Made by a program: the position numbers and the translations under genes. Below are positions 9,864-19,052 of a stretch of 64,000 nucleotides of DNA, one piece after another (position 1 is the first letter of the stretch; each line of letters starts with the position of its first letter). Source of the DNA: Alcaligenaceae bacterium (GTDB lineage: Bacteria; Pseudomonadota; Gammaproteobacteria; Burkholderiales; Burkholderiaceae_B); assembly GCA_013416455.1 (NCBI GenBank), contig JACCES010000012.1:1-64000 (forward strand). The letters run 5' to 3'. The notes under the pieces are model-generated. The model saw only the letters and a list, made by a program, of their open reading frames with translations, had not been told where the DNA came from and did not search any database.

Positions 9864-10922
9864 TCAAGCCTGGTCAGCCGCTCTTTGTTGCCGCCAAGCG
9901 TTCGACAGCGCGTCCAGAAAGATTCCGGCGGCTTCCCACGGCGTCATCGCACCTTGCGTCACTGCATCCGCCAATAGCGGCAGCGGATGTTCGGTGTCGT
10001 CGGGCAGCGATTGTGCCAGCAGGCGGCCCGAGGCAAGCCGGAGGATATGTTCCTGGAGCCTTTCGGCGCGGCGGGTTCTGTCGCGGCCGCTCGTATGCTG
10101 CCAGCCAAGAAAATCATCGACTGCGCGGCACAGCATTTCGGTGCCCGTGTTTTCCGCCGCGCTGATGCGCACGACCGGGGGCCGCCAGAACGATTCGCCC
10201 GTGCCGGGGTCGCCGTGGCGGCGGTGGACGGTGGCGTTGGTATACAGCATGCTTTCCCGACCGGCTTTTTCCCGGGACTCATTGATGCCCGCCCGCCCGT
10301 GGTAGATCAGGTCGAGATTGGCTTCGAGATGAGCGGCAACGGTTTCGGCGCCGGGCAGGTCGGATTTGTTGACCGCGTATACATCGCCGATTTCCAGGAT
10401 GCCGGCCTTGCCGGCCTGGATCTGGTCCCCCAGGCCGGGCACCGAGACGACAATGACACAATCGGCCAGAGTCGCCACTTCGACGTCGGCTTGCCCGCTG
10501 CCGACGGTTTCGACGATGATGCGTTCGAAGCCCTGTGCCGCCATCACGGCCACCACATCCTGGACTGCCCGGCTCAGGCCGCCGACGTGGCCGCGCGATG
10601 AGAGGCTGCGCATGAACACGCGGGGATGCGTCGAGGCCCGGTTCATGCGAAAGCGATCGCCGAGTACGGCGCCCCCGGTGAAGGGGCTGGAAGGGTCGAT
10701 GGCAATGATGGCGACCTGGTCGCCCTGGTCCGCCCAATGCACCGCGAGCCGGTCGACCAGGGTGGACTTGCCGGCCCCGGGCGGGCCGGCGATGCCGATC
10801 ACGGGAATGTGGTTCTGTGTCTGGTAGGCTTCCTGCAGAATGGCGTGCGATTCGGGGCGCCTGTTCTCGACGAGGCTGAGCGTGCGGGCGACTTGCCGTA
10901 TATTGAATCTGGTGTCGAGCAT
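9864..10922 (-). CDS. meaB: MeaB/ArgK-type GTPase, chaperone of a B12-dependent mutase
   Basis: 352 aa from the ATG at 10922, the first start after the preceding thiolase stop; a longer in-frame start at 10991 would overlap that gene. G-domain motifs: Walker A GIAGPPGAGKST, VGSGQADVEVATLAD, and NKSD. The family (MeaB in Methylobacterium, MMAA in humans) gates loading of adenosylcobalamin onto acyl-CoA mutases and protects them from inactivation. Last gene of the five-gene operon headed by the mutase, which supports this role over the older lysine/arginine transport label ArgK. Confidence 0.92.
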   Translation of the reverse strand: MLDTRFNIRQVARTLSLVENRRPESHAILQEAYQTQNHIPVIGIAGPPGAGKSTLVDRLAVHWADQGDQVAIIAIDPSSPFTGGAVLGDRFRMNRASTHPRVFMRSLSSRGHVGGLSRAVQDVVAVMAAQGFERIIVETVGSGQADVEVATLADCVIVVSVPGLGDQIQAGKAGILEIGDVYAVNKSDLPGAETVAAHLEANLDLIYHGRAGINESREKAGRESMLYTNATVHRRHGDPGTGESFWRPPVVRISAAENTGTEMLCRAVDDFLGWQHTSGRDRTRRAERLQEHILRLASGRLLAQSLPDDTEHPLPLLADAVTQGAMTPWEAAGIFLDALSNAWRQQRAADQA

Positions 10923-10926
10923 GGGT

Positions 10927-12123
10927 TCAGTCCACTGTAACGAGCATGCCGTCGCCCTGGCCGAAGCCGCCGCAGATCGCGGCGACACCACGCCCGCCCC
11001 CGCGGCGACGGAGCCCGTTGATGAGGGTCATCACGATCCGGGCGCCGCTGGCGCCCAGGGGATGGCCGAGCGCGACGGCGCCGCCATGCATATTGGTGCG
11101 CGAGCGCAGCCGTTCGGCCGTGGCGGGGTCGCCCTTGGCCAGCGTGAGCGTGCTGACGAGGGGCGTCGCGGCATAGGCTTCGTTGATTTCGATGGCATCC
11201 CACCCGCAAGCATCCGCGCCGGCGCGTTCTGCCAGCCTGGCAATGGCAAGGGCCGGCGTCGAGGTGCCGGAAGTGGGCGCCCCGCTTACCTGCACATAGT
11301 CGACGATCCGCGCCAGCACTTCCAGACCGTGGGCGCGGGCGAAGTCGCGCCTGCAGAGGGCCAGGAAGGCCGCACCGTCGTTCAGGCCGGGAGCGTTGCC
11401 CGCCGTGACCGTCTTCCCGCCATAAACCGGCTGGAGCTTTGCAAGGTCTTCGAGCGACGTGTCCGGGCGCGGCGATTCGTCCGCTTTGATTTCCCTGGCC
11501 GCCCCTTTTGGATCGGGCGCTTCGACCGTGAACCGCTCGAACTCGAAGTACCCATCGGCTTGCGCGCGCGCATAGCGCCGGTGGCTGTCCACCGCCCAGG
11601 CATCCTGCGCCTCGCGGCCCACGCCGCGCCGGATCGCTTCATCGCCGGTGTAGACGGCGATCGGCTGTTGCACGGCGCGGCCGCGGATCAGCAGCGGATC
11701 TTCGACGGTGACGTTGCCCAGACGCCGGGCGCGCTGCCGCGGCCATAGCAGGGGGGTGTTGCTGAGGGATTCGAAGCCGCCGCATACGACGACCGAGGCC
11801 TCGCCCAGCCTGATGTCCCTGAACCCCATGCCGATTGCCGTCATGCCTGAGCAGCATGCGCGGTCGATCGCTGCCGACGGTGTCGTTTCAGGCAGCGAAG
11901 AGCCGAGCACGGCCTGCCGCACCGGTGTCAGTACCGCGGATGCGATCATGCCGACGCCGCCGTAGAGGGCGTCGATCGCGCCTGCGGGGACCCCGGAGCG
12001 TGCGACGCATGCATCGATGGCGAGCGCCCCGAGAGCGGGGCCGTCGAAACCCCGCAAGGCGCCTTCGAACCGGCCGAACGGTGTTCTTGCCACTGAAACG
12101 ACGACCACATCGGCATCAGACAT
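10927..12123 (-). CDS. Thiolase (acetyl-CoA C-acyltransferase family)
   Basis: 398 aa. The nucleophilic cysteine is in RACCSGMTAIG (about residue 91), with NEAYAATPL, ALGHPLGASGARI and the C-terminal CGGFGQGDGM containing the second active-site cysteine. It could cleave a 3-ketoacyl-CoA or condense acyl-CoAs. Its start overlaps the ligase stop by 8 bp. Within this operon a thiolytic step downstream of the mutase is the simplest role, but the substrate is not readable. It is clearly different from the beta-oxidation thiolase at 26.2-27.7 kb. Confidence 0.9.
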   Translation of the reverse strand: MSDADVVVVSVARTPFGRFEGALRGFDGPALGALAIDACVARSGVPAGAIDALYGGVGMIASAVLTPVRQAVLGSSLPETTPSAAIDRACCSGMTAIGMGFRDIRLGEASVVVCGGFESLSNTPLLWPRQRARRLGNVTVEDPLLIRGRAVQQPIAVYTGDEAIRRGVGREAQDAWAVDSHRRYARAQADGYFEFERFTVEAPDPKGAAREIKADESPRPDTSLEDLAKLQPVYGGKTVTAGNAPGLNDGAAFLALCRRDFARAHGLEVLARIVDYVQVSGAPTSGTSTPALAIARLAERAGADACGWDAIEINEAYAATPLVSTLTLAKGDPATAERLRSRTNMHGGAVALGHPLGASGARIVMTLINGLRRRGGGRGVAAICGGFGQGDGMLVTVD

Positions 12124-13675
12124 TTTCGGATCTCCACATGGCCAAGGCTTCCGCCTTCAGTTTCGGCCGATCGACCTTGCCATTCGCGTTCTTGGGTATG
12201 GCGTCCACAAAGTGGAAATGGCGGGGCGTTTTGAAGCCCAGCAAGGCTTTGCAGTAGTCGGCCAATTGCCGGGAGGAGGGTGTTTCGTCGGCGACCGGGG
12301 CAACGAAGGCGACCGCTATTTCCCCCCAGTCGGGATCGGGAATGCCGAGGACGACGGCTTCCAGGACGCCGGGGTGGCTGGTCAGCACGGCTTCGACTTC
12401 GGTGGGATAGATATTGAAGCCGCCGCTGATGAGCATGTCCTTGCTGCGGCCGGAGATCGTGATGAACCCGTGTTCGTCGCAGTAAGCCAGATCGCCCGAC
12501 CACAGCCAGCCATCCCGCAATACCTTGGCGGTTTCCTCGGGGCGGTTCCAGTAGCCTTGCATGACGTGTTCCGAGCGGATGGTGATCTCGCCGACTTCGC
12601 CGACGGGGACCGGTTCGCCGTCGCTGTCCCGCAGCACCACTTCGATGAAGGTATAGGGTTTGCCGATGCAGCCGACGCGGGGCGTCCCCCTTTCCGTTCC
12701 TTCGCCCGGCAGGAAGTGATCGGCGGGGCCGAGCGTTGCCACTGTCATCATGGCTTCCGTCAGGCCATAGTTCTGCGTGAGGATGGGCCCGAAGCGGTCC
12801 AGTGCCTTGCCCAGGGTGTTGCGGGAGATCGGCTCGGCCCCGTAGCCAATGGCACGCAGGCTCGTCAGGTCGAAGCGTTCGATATCCGGGTGATTGACGA
12901 TGCGCGTCAGCACGGTCGGCACACAAGTGAAAACGGTGATCCGTTCGCGCGGGATCGCTTCCAGCAAGCCGTCGATCGACCCGCCTTCGATGATCACGTT
13001 GCGTGCGCCGCGCAGATACCAGGGAACGAAGTAAGTGCCGCTGGCATGGGTAAGGGGCCCGATATGCGCCACCACGTCGTCGTGGCGTATATCGCGGTCG
13101 ATCAGCATGTTGCGATACACCGCCGACCAGTTGCGGCGGGTCAGCATGACCCCTTTGGGTTTCCCCGAAGTGCCGGAGGTGTAGTTGATGGTGCACAGAT
13201 CGTCGGGCCGGGAGAGATCGGGAACCCGACCCGCGGCCCCGGTCAGGGCGGGCCAGCCCGGGCCGTTCATCGCGTCGCGGCCGTCGGCCTGGCACCACCA
13301 GAGCCCGGGCCGGCCGGACGCAAGCGCCGTGGCGCGGTCGGACGTCACGCTGTCGAAGAAGACAGCCGAGGCGCCACAATCTTCAATGATGGTTTCCACT
13401 TCCCGGGCGGTGAAGCGCATATTCAGCGGTACCCGCACGAGCCCGGCCTGTTCGAGCGCGAACTGCAGCAGAATGTATTCGGGCCGGTTCGACATGAAAA
13501 GGCAGACGCGGGCGCCGCGTTCGAGGCGGACGGCCAGGCCGGCGGCAATGGCGGCGGCCTGCGCGTTGAATTCGGAGAAGGTCCATCGCCGGTGGCCATA
13601 TGTCAGGCATTCCCGTTCGGAAAAGTGGCGGGCGGCTTTGTCGGTGATGGCGCTCAGAGAAGCCGGATTATTCAT
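12116..13675 (-). CDS. AMP-forming acyl-CoA ligase
   Basis: 519 aa, ANL superfamily. P-loop [19 protein letters not shown], motif [10 protein letters not shown], adenylate-binding [20 protein letters not shown], hinge and Pan-binding [20 protein letters not shown], and the catalytic lysine in [12 protein letters not shown]. It activates a carboxylic acid to its CoA thioester. Located between the small mutase subunit (4-bp ATGA overlap) and the thiolase, it probably supplies the acyl-CoA substrate of the mutase. Chain length or branching preference cannot be inferred. Confidence 0.92.
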   Translation of the reverse strand: MNNPASLSAITDKAARHFSERECLTYGHRRWTFSEFNAQAAAIAAGLAVRLERGARVCLFMSNRPEYILLQFALEQAGLVRVPLNMRFTAREVETIIEDCGASAVFFDSVTSDRATALASGRPGLWWCQADGRDAMNGPGWPALTGAAGRVPDLSRPDDLCTINYTSGTSGKPKGVMLTRRNWSAVYRNMLIDRDIRHDDVVAHIGPLTHASGTYFVPWYLRGARNVIIEGGSIDGLLEAIPRERITVFTCVPTVLTRIVNHPDIERFDLTSLRAIGYGAEPISRNTLGKALDRFGPILTQNYGLTEAMMTVATLGPADHFLPGEGTERGTPRVGCIGKPYTFIEVVLRDSDGEPVPVGEVGEITIRSEHVMQGYWNRPEETAKVLRDGWLWSGDLAYCDEHGFITISGRSKDMLISGGFNIYPTEVEAVLTSHPGVLEAVVLGIPDPDWGEIAVAFVAPVADETPSSRQLADYCKALLGFKTPRHFHFVDAIPKNANGKVDRPKLKAEALAMWRSENV

Positions 13676-14082
13676 GCCCTGTCGCCGTAGCGCTCCAGAA
13701 TGTAGTGGACGATGTCAGGTACGGGCGTCCCCGACAGGAAGATCTCGTTTACGCCGGCTTCCTTCAGCGGACCGATGTCCTCTTGAGGGATGACGCCCCC
13801 GGCGATCAGCCCGATGTCCTGTGCCCCGGCTTCCCCCAGCAGTTTCCTGAGCCTGGGCAGCAGGGTGAGATGGGCGCCGGAAAGAATGCTGATGCCGATC
13901 ACGTCGACGTCTTCTTCCAGCGCCGCCCGGACCACCTGTTCCGGTGTCCGGCGCAGCCCGGTGTAAATGACCTCCATCCCGGCGTCCAGCAGACCGCGCG
14001 CGATGACGCGGGCGCCGACGTCATGGCCGTCGAGCCCTACCTTGGCGACCAATACACGGACTTTTCTTTCCGACGCGGCCAT
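13672..14082 (-). CDS. Acyl-CoA mutase small subunit, B12-binding
   Basis: 136 aa from the ATG at 14082 (GGGAAA box upstream); a longer frame to 14139 would run into the large-subunit gene. It is a stand-alone cobalamin-binding domain with the base-off signature [15 protein letters not shown] (DxHxxG), the [14 protein letters not shown] strand and GGVIPQEDI. The length matches the small subunits of split acyl-CoA mutases such as isobutyryl-CoA mutase (IcmB) and archaeal methylmalonyl-CoA mutase. It lies directly after the large subunit. Confidence 0.93.
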   Translation of the reverse strand: MAASERKVRVLVAKVGLDGHDVGARVIARGLLDAGMEVIYTGLRRTPEQVVRAALEEDVDVIGISILSGAHLTLLPRLRKLLGEAGAQDIGLIAGGVIPQEDIGPLKEAGVNEIFLSGTPVPDIVHYILERYGDRA

Positions 14083-14093
14083 ACGGCTTTCCC

Positions 14094-15794
14094 TTAAAAA
14101 TCGGTTGATGGCTCGAAGACGCCGAAATGGCTCTTCCATCGTTCGCAGATCTCGCCCACGGTGGCGAGCGCCTTGACCGCCTCGATCGTGGGGGGAACCA
14201 TGTTGGAGCCGTTCCGGCAGGCCTCATCGATGGCGGCGAGCGCCGCCTCGACTCGTGCCGGGTCCCGCCTGGCCTTGACGTCCGCGATGCGCCGCAGCTG
14301 TTTCTGCAGGGTGCGGGAATCGATCCGGAAGGCGGTGTTGGGTACGTTGGGCTGCTGCGGCCACTTGTTGACCGTGACCCACGGCCGGCTGCCGCCATCG
14401 AGCGCCCGCTGACGGCGGACCGCCCCTTCCGTCATCCAGCGCCTGCCCAGCCCCGTGGTGATCACCGCCCTGGCGCCGCCCGCGTCTTCGATTTCGCTGA
14501 GGGCGCCCCGTATCTGTTCTTCGATCTGGTTGGTGAGCGTTTCCACGAAGTAGGAGCCGCCAAGCGGATCGATGGTGTCGATGAAGCCATGTTCATTGGC
14601 GAGGATCTGCTGGGTGCGCAGGGCCACCTTGACAGATTCTTCAGTGGGCGTGGAGACCGCTTCGTCGTAGGACGCAATGTAGACATACGAGGCGCCGCCC
14701 AACACGTATGCCAGGGTGCCGAAGCCGATGCGCACGATGTTGTTGAGAGGTTCCTGCAGGGTTTCCTGCCCATGGCCGTAGACGGTCATGCGCAGGGCCA
14801 TTGCTTCCGGGCGGGTGGCGCCATAACGCTCTTTCATCAATCGCGCCCAGGTTCGGCGCAGCGCCCGCAGGTTGGCGACGGATATGAAGAAGTCATGCCG
14901 CTCGTCGGGGAACATGTGGAGCAGGGGGGCGACCTGATCGATGCCGTAGCCTTTCCCGAGCAGCAGATCGAGGTAGTGCATCGCGTTCGACAGCGCGATG
15001 GCGGCCGACCTGCTGGAGCCCGCCCCGCCGGCGTTGATGTGATTGACGCATACTGTCATCGGCGACCAGTTGGGGGCATGTTCCGCGCACCACGCCACAC
15101 AGTCCGAGGCGAGCCGGGCGGCGGCTTCCGCCGGAAGGATCTGCGTGCCCCGCGCAATATATTCCTTGAGCGGATCGTTCTGCAGATTGACCGTGTATTG
15201 GCTCCATTCGAGCCCCCGGCGCTCGCCGAGCGCCGCGAACATGGCAAGTACGATGGGGCCGATGGAGTTTCCCAGGGTGCCGACCCGTTTGATGCGGGTG
15301 AGGTCGATGCCGTCGAACAGCGCTTCCATATCCGCCAGGCTGTCGATGGCCACGCCGACCTGCCCGACTTCGCCGGTGGACATTTCGTGATCGGAGTCGT
15401 AGCCGCACTGGGTGGGAAGATCGAGTGCGACCAGCAACTGTTCAGCGCCCCAGTCGACCAGCGTCTGGAAGCGTTTGTTGCAGTCTTGTGCTTCGCCGAA
15501 ACCCGAGTACGCCGACACCACGAAGGATTCCGTGCGGTACATGCTGGCCCGGTCGCCGCGGGTGAACGGGTACTGGCCGGGAAAGCCGATGTCTTCAAGA
15601 TAGGAGCGGCCGCTGTCGATATCCAGCGGCGTATAGAGGGGGGCGATCTTGATGCCGACGTCCGACATGAAGGAGCGCTGTTCCCCTTTTTCCGCCACTT
15701 CGGCGTCGTAGTGGCGTTCCCGCCATTCCTTCAGGGCCTCGGGCAGCGAGGCGGTGCCCGGCCCCGCGGGTTGAGGCTTGAGACTCTCGTTCAC
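14094..15794 (-). CDS. Acyl-CoA mutase large subunit (methylmalonyl/isobutyryl-CoA mutase family)
   Basis: 566 aa from a GTG at 15794 with AAGGAG six bases upstream; ORFs starting further upstream lack homology. TIM-barrel catalytic domain without the B12 domain, which is encoded by the next gene. Aligned by eye to P. shermanii methylmalonyl-CoA mutase: Tyr89 is kept (Y96, AYSGFG), Arg207 is kept ([12 protein letters not shown]) and His244 is kept (CVNHIN). The neighbouring CoA-side positions Arg82, Thr85 and Arg87 are Glu, Val and Ser in [15 protein letters not shown]. The substrate may therefore be methylmalonyl-CoA or another branched acyl-CoA. Family firm, substrate open. Confidence 0.9.
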   Translation of the reverse strand: MNESLKPQPAGPGTASLPEALKEWRERHYDAEVAEKGEQRSFMSDVGIKIAPLYTPLDIDSGRSYLEDIGFPGQYPFTRGDRASMYRTESFVVSAYSGFGEAQDCNKRFQTLVDWGAEQLLVALDLPTQCGYDSDHEMSTGEVGQVGVAIDSLADMEALFDGIDLTRIKRVGTLGNSIGPIVLAMFAALGERRGLEWSQYTVNLQNDPLKEYIARGTQILPAEAAARLASDCVAWCAEHAPNWSPMTVCVNHINAGGAGSSRSAAIALSNAMHYLDLLLGKGYGIDQVAPLLHMFPDERHDFFISVANLRALRRTWARLMKERYGATRPEAMALRMTVYGHGQETLQEPLNNIVRIGFGTLAYVLGGASYVYIASYDEAVSTPTEESVKVALRTQQILANEHGFIDTIDPLGGSYFVETLTNQIEEQIRGALSEIEDAGGARAVITTGLGRRWMTEGAVRRQRALDGGSRPWVTVNKWPQQPNVPNTAFRIDSRTLQKQLRRIADVKARRDPARVEAALAAIDEACRNGSNMVPPTIEAVKALATVGEICERWKSHFGVFEPSTDF

Positions 15795-15949
15795 ACTGGG
15801 CTCCTTGCTCCGGTGATGGCCCCGGCCGTATCCACTGCCCATGAACCGGATCGGGTATGAACGGGTTCGGTGAAGGACAGGCGCGGCATCGGCCAATGAC
15901 GGTATGGACGAGAGCCGGCGGACGGGGGCTTTGTCTTGCTATTATTATT

Positions 15950-16022
15950 GTGTATTCATCAATATTAATCAATATACATTGCTGAAAAATCTATTTTATA
16001 GATAAAATATTGATGAATACAC
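15950..16022. promoter_or_regulatory. Inverted repeat between the mutase operon and lrp
   Basis: Two perfect 17-bp arms (gtgtattcatcaatatt at 15950-15966 and its complement at 16006-16022) separated by 39 bp of AT-rich DNA that holds a further partial copy (aatcaatatacat). Centre-to-centre distance is about 56 bp. The arms lie in the 268-bp divergent promoter region and are probably binding sites for the adjacent Lrp/AsnC regulator, which typically binds as a multimer to spaced sites. Confidence 0.7.
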
Positions 16023-16062
16023 GAATACAGGGTCTGCGACCGACCATCGGGGAATCCGGGAC

Positions 16063-16536
16063 ATGGAAAAAAGAATCAAGCTGAACGACACCGACATCCA
16101 GATCATCAAGTGCCTGCACAAAGATGCGCGCATGTCCGCCAGTGCCATCGCGGACGGGCTCAATCTGCCGGAATCCACGGTGCGTCATCGTCTGAACCGG
16201 CTGGTCAACGGAGGGGTGATCGAGTTTGTCGCTCAGACCAGCCCTTTGAGTGTCGGTTATCCCGTGTGGATCATGATGGAAATCGAGGTCGAGGCGCTTC
16301 TGATCCGCAAGGTTGCGCAGCAGCTGGCTGAACTGAACGAGGTGTATATCGTCTATACGACCACCGGGGCGTTCGATATTTCGGCCGGGGCCACGTTCCG
16401 GACGAACAAGGAATTCGTCGACTTCCTGGCGGGCCCCTTTGCGGGAATCAAGGGGATACGGCGGGTGACCACCCGGGCGATCCTGGAAGTCTACAAGCGG
16501 CAATTCAAATTCCTGCCGCCGGTGGACGGCGACTAG
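16063..16536 (+). CDS. Lrp/AsnC family transcriptional regulator
   Basis: 157 aa. N-terminal HTH of the AsnC type (LNDTDIQIIKCLHKDARMSA, then LNLPESTVRHRLNRLVNGGV), followed by a RAM-type ligand-binding region (VYIVYTTTGAFDISAGATF). It diverges from the acyl-CoA mutase operon across a strong inverted repeat, so it most likely controls that operon and itself. The ligand might be an amino acid or an acid made by the pathway; nothing in the sequence fixes it. Confidence 0.88.
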   Translation: MEKRIKLNDTDIQIIKCLHKDARMSASAIADGLNLPESTVRHRLNRLVNGGVIEFVAQTSPLSVGYPVWIMMEIEVEALLIRKVAQQLAELNEVYIVYTTTGAFDISAGATFRTNKEFVDFLAGPFAGIKGIRRVTTRAILEVYKRQFKFLPPVDGD

Positions 16537-16578
16537 GGCCTGTTCACGTTAAAAGCACCTTAAGCATGAACAGGCCCT
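16535..16578. terminator. Long hairpin between lrp and the MDR gene
   Basis: Perfect 12-bp arms agggcctgttca / tgaacaggccct with a 20-nt loop. The left arm begins in the lrp stop codon region. It lies between two converging genes and can serve as a two-way terminator, though it lacks a clear T run. It could also be a small mobile-element remnant. Confidence 0.5.
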
Positions 16579-16607
16579 GATCGCCCCGCTTGCCCTTGGG
16601 CCCGTAT

Positions 16608-17588
16608 TCAGGAGCAATCCACCACCACGTTGCCCAGGTAGCCTTGCTCGACCGCATGATGCGCGTCGACGATGCGCTGCAGCGGGAAACGGGCGCCTAT
16701 ATGGTGCTGCAATACGCCTTCGCGCAGCAGGGCCTGCAGGCCGTTCACGGCGTTCGTACGCTGGGTGGGTGTCAGCTCGTAGACCAGAAAGAAGCTCAGC
16801 GTCAATGAGCGGGGCAGCCAGGCGGCATAGTCCAGGGGAATGGCGCCGCGCGTGTTCGAGCCAAAGCAGACGAAGCGGCCGTGCGCGGCCAGCACCCCTT
16901 CATTCACCAGCGAGTGGCTGGTGGAAAGATCCATGTCTATGATTGCGTCCACACCGGCGCCGTCCGTCAGCGACAGTACCCGCTGCGCCGTGGGTTCCTG
17001 TTTATACAGAATCGTTTCGTGGAAGCCCGCCTGCCGCAGATAAGCGGCTTTTTCTTCCGAACCCACGGTCGTGATGACACGCGCCCCGCGGGCCCGGGCC
17101 ATCTGCAGGGCGTAGAAACCCACCGCGGAAGCGCCACCGATGACCAGCACCGATTTGCCCGCCGCAAGTTCCGCGAGTTCCACCGCCCGGTAGGCGGTCA
17201 GCGCGGGTATCCCCAGGCAGGCTCCGGCCTCCAGGGAGGTGTCGTCCGGCAGAGGTACCGCCTGATTCGAAGGCAGGACGACATATTCGGCGGCCGTTCC
17301 ATGCGGCCTTTTGTACTGGGCGTTCCAGGTCCAGACGCGCTCGCCGACGCGCGCCGGGGCGACACCCTCGCCGACGCGGTCGATGATGCCGGCGCCGTCG
17401 CTGTGAGGGATGACGATGCCATCGAGCACGGGCCGGCTGCCGGCGCGTGATTTCGTGTCCGAGGGGTTGACGCCGGAAAATGCCACCCGGATGCGGACTT
17501 CGCCGGGGCCGGGCATGGGCGTGGGCTGTTCACCGAATCGCAGGACCTCTTCGGCCGGGCCGTTGCGTTCGTACCAGGCGGCCCGCAT
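16608..17588 (-). CDS. MDR-superfamily NADPH-dependent oxidoreductase (quinone oxidoreductase-like)
   Basis: 326 aa from the ATG at 17588. Zinc-free medium-chain reductase: N-terminal GroES-like half (PGPGEVRIRVAFSGVNPSDT), nucleotide-binding VIGGASAVGFYALQMARA, and no structural-zinc cysteine cluster. Family members reduce quinones or enones with NADPH. Its ATG overlaps the stop of the FAH gene (TGATG), so both are translated together. Last gene of the TauD-SnoaL-FAH-MDR set. Confidence 0.85.
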   Translation of the reverse strand: MRAAWYERNGPAEEVLRFGEQPTPMPGPGEVRIRVAFSGVNPSDTKSRAGSRPVLDGIVIPHSDGAGIIDRVGEGVAPARVGERVWTWNAQYKRPHGTAAEYVVLPSNQAVPLPDDTSLEAGACLGIPALTAYRAVELAELAAGKSVLVIGGASAVGFYALQMARARGARVITTVGSEEKAAYLRQAGFHETILYKQEPTAQRVLSLTDGAGVDAIIDMDLSTSHSLVNEGVLAAHGRFVCFGSNTRGAIPLDYAAWLPRSLTLSFFLVYELTPTQRTNAVNGLQALLREGVLQHHIGARFPLQRIVDAHHAVEQGYLGNVVVDCS

Positions 17589-18358
17589 CAGTTGCGCCCC
17601 GCGGTGACGAAACGATTGCTCAATGTGCCCAGGCCGGTCAGCGTCACGTCGACACGGTCGCCGTGTTGCAGGTTGGGCGAGTGGCCGTCGGTTCCCATCC
17701 AGAGGATGTCGCCGGGATGAAGGGTGATGTAGCGGCTCATGGTGCTGATGAATTCTTCGATGCCGAACAGCATTTCCGCAGTGTGAAAGCGTGTCGTTTC
17801 CTGGCCGTTCACACTCACGGTCGTTTCCATGGCGGGCAGATCGGCGCTGGTGCTGATCCAGGGCCCCATGGGCTTGAAGGTGTCCGCATTCTTCGAGCGC
17901 CAGAATGTCCGGTCGGTTGCCTGCCAATCGCGCTCGCTGACGTCATTGCCGATGGTGTAGCCCAGAATGCACTGGGCCACTTCATCGATACCGATGTTTC
18001 TGGTCTTCTTGCCGATCACTACGACGAGTTCCCCTTCGTAGTGGATGCGGTTCGCATCGGCGGGCATGATCACGTCTTCCCCATGGGCGACCAGGGCATT
18101 GTTGGCGCGGTAGCCGACGTCCGGCTTGGTGGGAATGTTCAGCCCGACCGTGCCGATATGCTTCACGTAATTGAGCCCGACACAGTAGAAGGTGGGCGGC
18201 ACGACCGGCACTTCAAGCTTCACATCGCCCAGGTCCAGCCGGGTGGCGGTGGTTTCGTGCCCGCTGAAAGGGTCGCCGCGCACCGCGGTGATGCGATCAT
18301 TGTCTTCCAGTATGCCGTAGCGGGTTTCGCCGTCCAGGGTGTAGCGTATCCATCTCAT
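17588..18358 (-). CDS. Fumarylacetoacetate hydrolase (FAH) family protein
   Basis: 256 aa from the ATG at 18358, which follows an AAGGAAATC box. FAH fold with metal-binding acidic residues in HYEGELVVVIG and NDVSERDWQ, and the conserved SKNADTFKPMGPW. Members hydrolyse or decarboxylate 2-hydroxyhexadienedioate-type compounds or acylpyruvates in aromatic catabolism. Context of a dioxygenase and an oxidoreductase fits a catabolic role; the substrate is unknown. Confidence 0.88.
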   Translation of the reverse strand: MRWIRYTLDGETRYGILEDNDRITAVRGDPFSGHETTATRLDLGDVKLEVPVVPPTFYCVGLNYVKHIGTVGLNIPTKPDVGYRANNALVAHGEDVIMPADANRIHYEGELVVVIGKKTRNIGIDEVAQCILGYTIGNDVSERDWQATDRTFWRSKNADTFKPMGPWISTSADLPAMETTVSVNGQETTRFHTAEMLFGIEEFISTMSRYITLHPGDILWMGTDGHSPNLQHGDRVDVTLTGLGTLSNRFVTAGRN

Positions 18359-18371
18359 TATTTGATTTCCT

Positions 18372-18791
18372 TCAAGGTACCGCTGCAAAGGCAATGGGGT
18401 CATTGCTCAATTCGTCGATCAGCCAGCCCGTGTCCCTGCGTTTCAGTGCAACGTGGATGGTGCGGATCGACTCGATGCCGTCCAGGGGCGCGGGGCCGTC
18501 CAGGGCCTGATCCGTTTCGTGGCGCACCACCAGCATATAGCCTCGCATCGTGCAGCGGCCCGCGTCAATATGGTCGACGACGAGGTTGGTGATGATATGC
18601 GCAATCCGCATGTTGGGCGAGCGTTGCCGCAAGGCCTGCAGCGCTTCCGCCGGGCCGCGCAACTGTTTGCCCTGACGATGCCAGACCGCATCCGGGGCGA
18701 GCAGGCTCACCAGCGCATCATAATCCCGTTCATCCAGATGGCGGAAGAACAACATCACCTGATTACCGCACTCGGTCATATCGAGGTTCAT
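18372..18791 (-). CDS. SnoaL-like/NTF2-fold protein
   Basis: 139 aa from the ATG at 18791; a TTG directly before it is also possible. NTF2-type pattern with an N-terminal helix and ALVSLLAPDAVWHRQGKQLRG, then alternating strands (RCTMRGYMLVVRHE, RTIHVALKRRDTGWLIDEL). Such proteins act as small isomerases or hydratases, or as ligand binders. It lies 13 bp before the FAH gene and 258 bp after tauD, with the mobile-like repeat in between. No specific function is claimed. Confidence 0.7.
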   Translation of the reverse strand: MNLDMTECGNQVMLFFRHLDERDYDALVSLLAPDAVWHRQGKQLRGPAEALQALRQRSPNMRIAHIITNLVVDHIDAGRCTMRGYMLVVRHETDQALDGPAPLDGIESIRTIHVALKRRDTGWLIDELSNDPIAFAAVP

Positions 18792-18885
18792 CAAAACATT
18801 TCCTGTTCAAGTTCGAAACCGTTGGCGTGCCGGACGCCCATGCCGAAAGGCGGCCGCCGAGGCGGCAATGGCGCGGGCGTTTGTT

Positions 18886-19052
18886 TAGGGAAGCTCTGAA
18901 CAAGTCCTAGCGCCGCATGCATCTGTGGATTCGGGCGGTCTGCTTCGTTGCAAATGCTCGCGATAGCTACGGCTATCGCTGCGCTTTGCGCTTCGCATCC
19001 CATTCCGACCCACAGCGCCTGCTTTCCGCTCGACTTGTTCAGAGCTTCCTTA
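18886..19052. mobile_element. MITE-like element of about 165 bp with terminal inverted repeats
   Basis: Ends GGAAGCTCTGAACAAGTC (from about 18889) and its exact complement near 19033-19050, 18 bp each, flanked by TTA/TAG-like bases that may be a TA target duplication. Inside is a palindrome CGATAGCTACGGCTATCG near 18961. It has no coding capacity. It sits between tauD and the SnoaL gene; its right end touches the tauD stop codon. Confidence 0.65.
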
